A stretch of DNA of 7,297 nucleotides from Pseudomonadota bacterium (GTDB taxonomy: Bacteria > Pseudomonadota > Alphaproteobacteria > Rhizobiales > Xanthobacteraceae): contig JAEYTQ010000668.1 of the NCBI GenBank assembly GCA_023433965.1, forward strand, positions 1-7,297, given 5' to 3'. A program made the position numbers and the translations under genes. Positions within the stretch are counted from its first letter, which is position 1; the number at the start of each line of letters is the position of its first letter. Below the pieces are notes generated by a model. It had not been told where the DNA came from and ran no database searches. It saw only the letters and a list, made by a program, of their open reading frames with translations. This document shows positions 1-4,525 of the stretch, one piece after another.

Positions 1-221
1 TGCGCGATCACCGAGCAGATCAGCACCAGCGGGACCGCGAGCGAGGGCGGCAGGACGTAGAGCCAGATGCCGAGCGCCATCAGCGCCGTGCCGAACCCGG
101 CGAGGCCCGAGACGAATCCGCCGGCCAGGGCTCCGAACAGCAGCAGGACGTAGGTCGGCGTCTCCAACGGATCATCCTTCGCAGGGCGCGATCCCGAATT
201 GTTGATCGCCATGGACCGCAT
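1..221 (-). CDS. TauE/SafE (TSUP) family membrane transporter, N-terminal part
   Basis: The gene runs off the left edge, so only about the first 70 residues are visible. After a short polar N-terminus (MAINNSGSRPAKDDP) comes a hydrophobic, glycine-rich segment with FGALAGGFVSGLAGFG, then a second one with LPPSLAVPLVLICSV. The GFxSGLxGFG pattern is typical of the first transmembrane helix of TauE/SafE proteins (old name DUF81), which export or import sulfite, sulfonates or other small organic anions across the inner membrane. The substrate here cannot be told. Two in-frame ATGs compete: 221 (MRSMAINN) has a weak AGG about six bases upstream, while 212 has no clear Shine-Dalgarno. I use 221, but 212 is nearly as good. 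It is divergent from the small secreted protein gene at 399. The family call is from recognised sequence character, not a search. Confidence 0.72.
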   Translation of the reverse strand, partial: MRSMAINNSGSRPAKDDPLETPTYVLLLFGALAGGFVSGLAGFGTALMALGIWLYVLPPSLAVPLVLICSVIA

Positions 222-361
222 AGCACGCCTGCTGCCTTGCAGGTCAATCCGCGCCGCACGCAAGCGTGATCTGCGGCGTTCGGGCGTTTGCGGAAGACAC
301 GCCTACATCACGGCCGTACTTCAATCCTGATCCGGAGGCCGCCCGACGCGATCGTCCCCTC

Positions 362-375
362 GGATCGGCCGATCC
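362..375. repeat. 14-bp perfect palindrome upstream of the small secreted protein gene
   Basis: GGATCGGCCGATCC is its own reverse complement over 14 bases. It ends 23 bases before the chosen start at 399 and lies in the divergent region between the transporter gene and the secreted-protein gene. The position suits a dimeric repressor site. A short GC-rich palindrome can also arise by chance, and nothing here identifies a regulator. Confidence 0.35.
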
Positions 376-398
376 TGAATGCGATGATGGAGATGACG

Positions 399-656
399 AT
401 GATCCGCACCAAGATGGCCGTTGCAGCCGCGCTGCTGGCAGCCGCGTTGACGCCGACAATGGCCCAGGCGCAATTTTCAGAGCCCGCGGCCTATCAGGCC
501 GCCCATCCCGACCGCGACGTGCTGAACGGCGGCCAGCTCACACCGGCCGGGCGCGCGGCTCTCGGCCAGCAGGCAATGCCGCGCGATGCGTATGCATCGC
601 AAACGTATCCGTCGCCGATGGCACCGCGCTCCTCCCATCGCCGACATCGTCGGTGA
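399..656 (+). CDS. small secreted protein of unknown function
   Basis: The product is 85 residues. It starts with a clear Sec signal peptide: MIRTK, then a run of Ala/Leu, then a signal peptidase I site in PTMAQA^QFSEP, giving a mature protein of about 61 residues in the periplasm or outside the cell. The mature part has SEPAAYQAAHPDRDVLNGGQLTPAGRA in its first half and ends in an Arg/His-rich tail (SSHRRHRR). I recall similar small hypothetical proteins sharing the 'DRDVLNGGQLTPAGR' stretch in Bradyrhizobium, with no known function. There are several nearby in-frame ATGs (384, 387, 393, 399). I chose 399 because GGAG at 389-392 lies six bases upstream and because the signal peptide then begins cleanly; a longer reading from 288 would bury it. 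The gene stands alone, is divergent from the transporter gene, and converges on the MocR gene. A palindromic repeat follows its stop by six bases and may end its transcript. Confidence 0.65.
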   Translation: MIRTKMAVAAALLAAALTPTMAQAQFSEPAAYQAAHPDRDVLNGGQLTPAGRAALGQQAMPRDAYASQTYPSPMAPRSSHRRHRR

Positions 657-662
657 TCCAAT

Positions 663-706
663 GCATGATCCGGAAAGGGCGACGTGGTTTTCCGGAAAGA
701 TCATGC
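663..706. repeat. Rhizobiales-type palindromic repeat element (possible bidirectional terminator)
   Basis: The left arm GCATGATC (663-670) is the exact reverse complement of the right arm GATCATGC (699-706). Inside it, CGGAAA (671-676) pairs with TTTCCG (689-694), leaving a 4-base bulge (GAAA, 695-698) on the right side and a 12-base loop. I know elements of this form, with GCATGATC, CGGAAAA, TTTTCCG and GATCATGC blocks, as a frequent dispersed repeat in Bradyrhizobium, Rhodopseudomonas and related genomes. It fills the 56-bp gap between two converging genes (stops at 656 and 713), so it could fold in transcripts from either side and act as a terminator or 3'-end stabiliser. Family membership is from memory; the inverted repeat itself is seen directly. 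Confidence 0.7.
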
Positions 707-712
707 CTCGCA

Positions 713-2083
713 TTAGACGATCTGCCTGGTGTCGGCGGGCTTCTGCAGCGCGCCGATCAGGATGCGCAGCGCTTCCGCCAATTCGGATCGGTTTCGTGCT
801 GCGCCCAGCGAGACACGTGCCGCAGGCGGCGGCGATCCGTCGACCGTGAAAGCATCGCCGGCGACGACGGCCAGACCATTCCGCAGCAGATGGGCCGCGA
901 GATCGGGCCGCTCCTCCGGCAGTCGCAGCCATAGATGATGGGCGGCAGGCTTGGCCAGGAACTGAAAACCCTTCAGCGCGCGCTGCGCGAGTTGCTGGCG
1001 GCCGACGGCCTCGCTGCGAATGGCGCTGATGATGCGATCGGCGATGCCGCTTTCGATCCAATGCGTCACCAGTGCGACCATCAGCGGCGCCGGCATCTGC
1101 ACGGTTGCCTGCAAGGCGGCGCGCATGTCGCGCTGCGTGCCATCGTCGGGCGTCACCAGATAGGCGACGCGAAGCGCGGGTGCCATGCATTTCGACAGGG
1201 TGGTTGCTAGATATGTCCGCTCCGGAATGAGGTTCGCGATCGGCGAGGCGGAGCGGTCGAGCAGCCCGTAGGCGTCGTCCTCGACCAAGACCGCGTCGGC
1301 ATCGCGAATGATCTTTGCGATGGCGCTGCGCCGCTCGGCGGAGAGCGTCGCGGTGGTCGGATTGTGCAGCGTCGGAATCAGATAGACGGCTTTCGGCCGG
1401 TGCATGCGGCAGGCCTTTGCCAGCGCATCGGGCAGGATGCCGCCGTCGTCCATGGCGACGCCGGCGAGCTTGACGCCGAGCCGGGCCGCGGCGGCCTTGA
1501 TGCCGGGGAAGGTGAGGGCTTCGGTCAGCACGGTTTCGCCGGGTCGCGCGAGGTGGGCGAGCAGGTTGAACAGGATCGTCTGTGTACCTGGAAAGATCAC
1601 GAGCCTGTCAGGCTGCGCATGCGGAACGCGTGGGCGCATCCAGCGCGCCGCCACCTCGCGCTCATGCGCACTGCCGCCGGGCGGCTGATAGTTGAGATGC
1701 GCCGTCAGGCCCGACTGCGCGCGCACGGCCTCTAGGCCGGCGATGATGCGCTCGTCGAGCTGCGCCTCCAGCGGATGTGGCGGCACATTCATCGAGAGGT
1801 CGATCGCGACGGGATGCGGCAGGTCGACCGCGCGGCGTGCGCTGGTCTCCGATACGAACGAGCCCTGTCCGATGCGGGCTTCCAGGATGCCCCGGCGCCG
1901 CGCTTCGGTATAAGCGCGCGTCACCGTGGTGAGGTCGAGGCGGAGCGCCTTCGCCAGCGCGCGCTGCGGCGGCAGCTGTTGACCGCGCACCAGCCTGCCG
2001 GCGGCGATATCGGCCTCCATGGCCTCCACGATGCGCTGATAGCGCGGCCCGGAGAGCTCCGAGATTGTAGGAGTCCAATCCAT
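713..2083 (-). CDS. MocR/GabR-type transcriptional regulator (GntR winged helix fused to a PLP aminotransferase-like domain)
   Basis: The product is 456 residues, the usual length for a MocR regulator. Residues about 8-78 form a GntR-type winged helix: GPRYQRIVEAMEADIAAGRL, then the LPPQRALAKALRLDLTTVTRAY block, then GILEARIGQGSFV. Residues about 95-448 form a fold-type I aminotransferase-like domain with the residues expected for PLP binding: Asn241 in HNPT, Asp270 and Tyr272 in EDDAYG, the Schiff-base lysine Lys298 in LSKCMAPALRVAYL, and Arg423 in ARVSLG as the likely carboxylate-binding arginine. The cofactor machinery therefore appears intact. MocR proteins use PLP, often with an amino acid or amine, as the signal to switch a nearby promoter; the effector here is unknown. 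I use ATG 2083 (MDWTPT), since the preceding codons look unlike the family. ATG 2098 (MARNC) is an in-frame alternative; neither has a strong Shine-Dalgarno. The gene is divergent from the DUF983 gene, and the shared promoter carries a direct repeat, which suggests autoregulation and possibly control of DUF983. Confidence 0.93.
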   Translation of the reverse strand: MDWTPTISELSGPRYQRIVEAMEADIAAGRLVRGQQLPPQRALAKALRLDLTTVTRAYTEARRRGILEARIGQGSFVSETSARRAVDLPHPVAIDLSMNVPPHPLEAQLDERIIAGLEAVRAQSGLTAHLNYQPPGGSAHEREVAARWMRPRVPHAQPDRLVIFPGTQTILFNLLAHLARPGETVLTEALTFPGIKAAAARLGVKLAGVAMDDGGILPDALAKACRMHRPKAVYLIPTLHNPTTATLSAERRSAIAKIIRDADAVLVEDDAYGLLDRSASPIANLIPERTYLATTLSKCMAPALRVAYLVTPDDGTQRDMRAALQATVQMPAPLMVALVTHWIESGIADRIISAIRSEAVGRQQLAQRALKGFQFLAKPAAHHLWLRLPEERPDLAAHLLRNGLAVVAGDAFTVDGSPPPAARVSLGAARNRSELAEALRILIGALQKPADTRQIV

Positions 2084-2107
2084 GCAATTACGCGCCATTT
2101 TCTTGGG

Positions 2108-2137
2108 TGTATGGATGCAAATCATTATTGTATGGAT
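2108..2137. promoter_or_regulatory. direct-repeat operator candidate for the MocR regulator, with overlapping divergent promoters
   Basis: TGTATGGAT occurs at 2108-2116 and again at 2129-2137, identical over nine bases and exactly 21 bp apart, so both copies face the same side of the helix. MocR regulators such as GabR, TauR and PdxR are known to bind same-direction repeats in the divergent region beside their own gene, so position and geometry fit. On the minus strand TACAAT (2132-2127) is a good -10 box for the MocR gene and overlaps the second copy; no clear -35 accompanies it. On the plus strand a weak -35 TTGGGT (2103-2108) with a -10 of TATTGT (2126-2131), spaced 17 bp, could serve DUF983. 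Binding would cover both. The repeat is seen directly; its role is inferred. Confidence 0.48.
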
Positions 2138-2161
2138 CGTGGAAAGGGAAGAGGTGCAGTC

Positions 2162-2584
2162 ATGGCGGCGGTTTCTCTGGCAAAGGCGATGTGGCGCGGC
2201 TTCAGCGGCAAATGTCCCAATTGCGGGGAAGGGCGCCTGTTCGGCCGGTTCCTCAAGGTGGCTGACGTTTGCGACCATTGCGGCGAGGAGTTGTTTCACC
2301 AGCGCGCCGACGATTTTCCGGCCTATCTCGTGATGGTCGCGGTCGGCCATCTCGTGGTGCCGGCGATCCTCGCAGTCGAGACCGCCTATGCACCGCCGGA
2401 GTGGCTCCAGCTCGTGGTGTGGTTGCCGGTGACGCTGGTCGCCTCGCTCGCGCTGCTGCAACCAACCAAGGGCGCCATCGTCGCCCTGCAATGGCAGCTC
2501 GGCATGCACGGTTTCGAAGCGGGCAAGCTGCGGCGCGAGGCGGCGCTTGCGCCGGTCCTGAAGGCGGATACGCGCGCGGCCTGA
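2162..2584 (+). CDS. DUF983 family zinc-ribbon membrane protein
   Basis: The product is 140 residues. Residues 18-40 carry two CxxC pairs (Cys18-P-N-Cys21 and Cys37-D-H-Cys40), spaced as in a zinc ribbon and set in the family signature of CPNCGEGRLF followed by CDHCGEE. The D-D-FPAYLV motif at about 50-57 leads into a first transmembrane helix (about 54-74). A second helix (about 82-100) ends in LLQPTKG. The C-terminus is basic and cytoplasmic-looking. The biochemical role of DUF983 is unknown. From memory, in many alphaproteobacteria a family member lies in the cytochrome c oxidase assembly operon, which is not the case here, so this may be a second copy. The start at 2162 is supported by GAGGTG at 2151-2156, five bases upstream; longer in-frame readings through the promoter are rejected. 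It is divergent from the MocR gene and may be its target. Confidence 0.88.
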   Translation: MAAVSLAKAMWRGFSGKCPNCGEGRLFGRFLKVADVCDHCGEELFHQRADDFPAYLVMVAVGHLVVPAILAVETAYAPPEWLQLVVWLPVTLVASLALLQPTKGAIVALQWQLGMHGFEAGKLRREAALAPVLKADTRAA

Positions 2585-2587
2585 GTG

Positions 2588-2630
2588 GCCGCGCCTTTGC
2601 CCCGGAATGACGGCGGTTGATTGGCGCGGC
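2588..2630 (+). terminator. weak inverted repeat after the DUF983 gene, possible terminator
   Basis: GCCGCGCC (2588-2595) and GGCGCGGC (2623-2630) are exact reverse complements, starting three bases after the DUF983 stop. The loop is long (27 bases) and no T-run follows, so intrinsic termination is doubtful. In GC-rich sequence such an 8-bp match can be chance. Confidence 0.2.
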
Positions 2631-2647
2631 GCCCGGCCCGAAATGGT

Positions 2648-2679
2648 GAGGGGTCCGATGCGTTGGCACCGAACCCCTC
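2648..2679 (-). terminator. hairpin terminator of rnpB
   Basis: On the minus strand, just after the 3' end of the RNase P RNA, GAGGGGTTCGGTGC pairs with GCATCGGACCCCTC around a CAAC loop. This gives a 14-bp stem in which two positions are G-U wobbles. Read on the plus strand the same two positions become A-C mismatches, so the structure is better in the rnpB direction. Only a short TTT tract follows, a weak U-tract. Confidence 0.6.
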
Positions 2680-2685
2680 GTCGCA

Positions 2686-3116
2686 CATCAGCCGGCCTGT
2701 AAGCCGGGTTCTGTAGGGCACCGCCCGCTTGCGCGCGCGATACGTGACGGCCATTCCTCTGGGACCATGTTTGCACGTGGCCTCGAGCAACCTACCCGGA
2801 CGGCGGGCCTGACATCGCCCCGCGGCGTTATCGCTTTCGCGAACAGCCCGCTCTGCCGTCCCTATTCGGTTTTGCTCCCGGTGGGGTTTGCCATGCCGGC
2901 TCCGTTGCCGGAACCGCGGTGCGCTCTTACCGCACCTTTTCACCCTTACCTCGCCGAAGCCCCGAAGGGCGAAGGCGGGCGGTTCGTTCTCTGTGGCACT
3001 TTCCCTGGGGTCGCCCCCGCCGGACGTTATCCGGCACCGCATGTCAAGGGAGCCCGGACTTTCCTCCCCGGCGGCCTTTCGGCACCTGCCGGAGCGGCCG
3101 TCCGGCCGACTGACGG
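2686..3116 (-). ncRNA. rnpB: RNase P RNA, bacterial class A
   Basis: This is the catalytic RNA that, with the RnpA protein, removes 5' leaders from pre-tRNAs. The hallmark block GAGGAAAGTCCGGGCTCC lies at 3066-3049 on the minus strand. The other conserved stretches follow in order: AGGGAAAGTGCCACAGAGA, then GGCAAACCCC followed by GGGAGCAAAACCGAATAGGG, then AGAGGAATGGCCGTCACG, and finally ACAGAACCCGGCTTACAGG near 2714-2696. Helix P1 can be seen: TCAGTCGGCC (3113-3104) pairs with GGCCGGCTGA (2697-2688) over ten positions with one G-U. This sets the ends near 3116 and 2686, about 430 nt, normal for alphaproteobacterial class A. It follows ampD on the same strand but has its own candidate promoter and a hairpin terminator. 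Several open frames cross it; they are not genes. Confidence 0.96.
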
Positions 3117-3121
3117 ATTAC

Positions 3122-3150
3122 GCATGGGGCATTTGTGACGGTGTCGTCAA
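3122..3150 (-). promoter_or_regulatory. rnpB: candidate promoter of rnpB
   Basis: TTGACG at 3150-3145 on the minus strand is a good sigma-70 -35 box, and its distance to the P1 helix (first base 3113) fits initiation a few bases before the mature RNA. The -10 position (near 3127-3121, CCATGCG) is a poor match, so the call rests on the -35 and the spacing. Confidence 0.38.
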
Positions 3151-3152
3151 GC

Positions 3153-3188
3153 CAAGAGCGCAAGGCACGTTTCGCCCCTGCAAGAGCG
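3153..3188. repeat. 8-bp direct repeat upstream of the rnpB -35 box
   Basis: CAAGAGCG occurs at 3153-3160 and again at 3181-3188 (plus-strand reading), 28 bp apart start to start. It lies between the ampD stop and the candidate rnpB -35 box. It may be a regulator-binding pair or chance. Confidence 0.25.
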
Positions 3189-3220
3189 TCCCGTCATGGC
3201 GGCGTCTGTGGCGGTCGCCG

Positions 3221-4114
3221 TCATTTCGATGCGAGCGCCGTCCCCTCTTGCGGCAGGCTCGACAGCAGGGCCTGCAATGTCGACAGCGTCGAGTGATCCG
3301 CGACGCCATCGAGACGTGCCGGACGGAAATGGCGCTGGAAGGCGGTGACGACCTCCATCGTCGCGGCGTCGTATTTGCCGTTCAGGGGCACGCCATAGCC
3401 GTATCTTGCGAGCGCCTGCTGCATGCTCAGCACCGCGTCGCTGATGGTGCCCAGCATCAGAGTCTCGCTGCGGATGATCGGCGCGGGGGTCACCCAATGA
3501 CCGACGCCGGAATTGGCGAGCGAATGCCACGGAAACTTCTCGCCGGGATCCTTCTTGCGGGCGGGCGCGACGTCGGAATGGCCGAGCACCCGGTGCGCCG
3601 GGACCTTGCGGCGGAGCATGATGCCGCGGCACAGCGCGATCACGGCCGCGATCTGGCGCAGCGGATACTCCGGATAGCCCCAGTCATGGCCGCGATTGAT
3701 GATCTCGATGCCGATCGAGCAGGAGTTGATGTCGTCCTCGCCGGCCCAGGAGGAGACGCCCGCGTGCCAGGCCCGCTTGGCCTCGGGCACGCATTGCACG
3801 ATGCGGCCGTCCTCCAGCACGACGTAATGCGCCGACACTTCGGTGCCAGCGGTGCAGAGGCGCGCCAGCGCACCCTCGACATCGGGCATGCCGGTGTAAT
3901 GCAGCACGATCATGTCCGGCTGCCGCCCCTTGTTGCGCTCGCCGTAATTGGGCGAGGGGATGATGTCCGAGACGATCGAGGAGTCGGGCTCGAAGGTCCG
4001 CAGGTTCGCCACGGTCTTGGGAACCGGGAGGACACGGTGACGCTTCGAATCGGATCCAGACGGCGTGGACGAACCGGAGGGCATGAGCAGCTCGAGGGAT
4101 GGAGAGTGGGGCAA
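3221..4114 (-). CDS. ampD: N-acetylmuramoyl-L-alanine amidase (AmpD/AmiD type, Amidase_2 plus peptidoglycan-binding domain)
   Basis: This zinc amidase cuts the bond between N-acetylmuramic acid and the L-Ala of the stem peptide, in muropeptide recycling or wall trimming. The product is 297 residues. The Amidase_2 domain covers about 50-195. By comparison with AmpD, zinc ligands are His72 (LHYTGM), His179 (LGHSDVAP) and Asp189 (KKDPGEKFPW), with Glu137 (GIEIIN) and Lys187 as catalytic residues. A peptidoglycan-binding domain follows at about 225-285 (MQQALARYGYGVPLNGKYDA, then FQRHF). This two-domain layout resembles E. coli AmiD, but no signal peptide or lipobox is visible, so a cytoplasmic AmpD-like role is plausible. 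The start is probably TTG 4114, with AAGGG six bases upstream; ATG 4084 is in frame but has a poorer Shine-Dalgarno. The first 40 residues are Ser/Pro-rich, low in complexity and probably disordered. The gene is divergent from the dcw operon and upstream of rnpB. Confidence 0.9.
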   Translation of the reverse strand: MPHSPSLELLMPSGSSTPSGSDSKRHRVLPVPKTVANLRTFEPDSSIVSDIIPSPNYGERNKGRQPDMIVLHYTGMPDVEGALARLCTAGTEVSAHYVVLEDGRIVQCVPEAKRAWHAGVSSWAGEDDINSCSIGIEIINRGHDWGYPEYPLRQIAAVIALCRGIMLRRKVPAHRVLGHSDVAPARKKDPGEKFPWHSLANSGVGHWVTPAPIIRSETLMLGTISDAVLSMQQALARYGYGVPLNGKYDAATMEVVTAFQRHFRPARLDGVADHSTLSTLQALLSSLPQEGTALASK

Positions 4115-4185
4115 GCCCTTCCCTTTACTATTCCTTTACCCCACCACCGTGCGCAATCGCGCGGCGCGGTTAACGGATTCATTTT

Positions 4186-4212
4186 GGTGATGTGTGTGGA
4201 CGACGCATCACC
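4186..4212. promoter_or_regulatory. inverted repeat in the ampD-rsmH divergent region
   Basis: GGTGATG (4186-4192) and CATCACC (4206-4212) are exact reverse complements. Allowing one G-T wobble, the stem extends to nine pairs around a nine-base loop. No gene ends nearby, so it is not a natural terminator. It lies about 20 bases upstream of the dcw promoter candidate, where a dimeric regulator could bind. The regulator is unknown. Confidence 0.35.
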
Positions 4213-4231
4213 TCGCCGTCACCTTTTCGAC

Positions 4232-4260
4232 TTGTCGCAAGCCTCGCAACTCTTTCTTAA
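4232..4260 (+). promoter_or_regulatory. weak candidate promoter for the dcw operon
   Basis: TTGTCG (4232-4237) resembles a -35 box, and 17 bp later TCTTAA (4255-4260) is a poor -10 box. The predicted start near 4267 would give a leader of about 250 bases before rsmH, which includes the small ORF at 4283. The match is weak and another promoter may exist closer to rsmH. Confidence 0.25.
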
Positions 4261-4282
4261 CGCTAAGGGCCGTTACTGAGGG

Positions 4283-4525
4283 ATGAAGAGCCGACCTGCG
4301 TCCGGAGGCGGCCAAAGCGTATTTTGGCTCGAAATCCCATGGCTGCCCGACAAATTCCACTGGGAACACTGGGTCTGTGGCCCGGGACGACCGGGCTCGG
4401 TAACCATGCTGGACAGGGGCTTTGTCGTGGAACCGCCGCGACGCGCAATGATTCGAGGCGATATGGGCTTGTTCGATCCCGATCTCAGTTGGTCAGGCTC
4501 GGCGGTTGTCCGGCGACGCCGATGA
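4283..4525 (+). CDS. doubtful 80-residue leader ORF overlapping the rsmH start
   Basis: An open frame from ATG 4283 ends in TGA at 4523-4525, sharing an ATGA with the rsmH start at 4522, the usual sign of translational coupling. The predicted peptide has five tryptophans (for example [10 protein letters not shown]), no transmembrane segment and an Arg-rich end, and I do not recognise it. Against it: GAGGG directly abuts the ATG with no spacing, and by rough count its third codon positions are much less GC-rich than in rsmH, closer to non-coding sequence. It could be a coincidental ORF or a leader peptide standing where mraZ often lies. I lean towards non-coding. Confidence 0.2.
   Translation: MKSRPASGGGQSVFWLEIPWLPDKFHWEHWVCGPGRPGSVTMLDRGFVVEPPRRAMIRGDMGLFDPDLSWSGSAVVRRRR

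Larger units (their letters stand above)
4115..4521. other. 407-bp divergent region between ampD and rsmH
   Basis: This stretch separates ampD (minus) from rsmH (plus) and must hold the promoters of both. It contains the ampD Shine-Dalgarno (near 4121-4125), an inverted repeat at 4186-4212, a weak plus-strand promoter candidate at 4232-4260, and a doubtful 80-codon ORF (4283-4525). The first half (about 4121-4260) is clearly less GC-rich than the flanking genes, as expected for a promoter. No mraZ is present: it would need about 450 bp, and no frame shows its DxKGR signature. I see no riboswitch or RNA gene. Confidence 0.6.

Noticed and set aside
266..934. 222-codon plus-strand ORF overlapping the secreted-protein gene and the end of the MocR gene
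   Set aside because: Its translation is Arg/Asp-rich with no domain, crosses the palindromic repeat, and is in a different frame from the gene with a signal peptide and Shine-Dalgarno.
2084..2776. Upstream extension of the MocR reading frame to 2776 (687 codons)
   Set aside because: The extra part is antisense to DUF983 and enters rnpB; the family domain begins right after 2083.
4170..4184. Possible CtrA site (TTAA-N7-TTAA)
   Set aside because: TTAA at 4170-4173 is followed after seven bases by ATTT, and TTAA at 4257-4260 by GGCC, so only half-sites are present.
2888..4279. 463-codon plus-strand ORF across rnpB and ampD
   Set aside because: It runs through the RNase P RNA and antisense to ampD, has no recognisable domain and a low-complexity composition, and is typical of spurious frames in GC-rich DNA.
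4361..4380. TGGG repeats resembling MraZ boxes
   Set aside because: Two TGGG copies are 9 bp apart and the third is degenerate. As I recall them, MraZ boxes repeat with 10-bp spacing, and no mraZ is present beside them.
4324..4521. N-terminal extension of RsmH from the TTG at 4324
   Set aside because: The added 66 residues do not resemble RsmH, which normally begins a few residues before HIPVL; ATG 4522 fits this.
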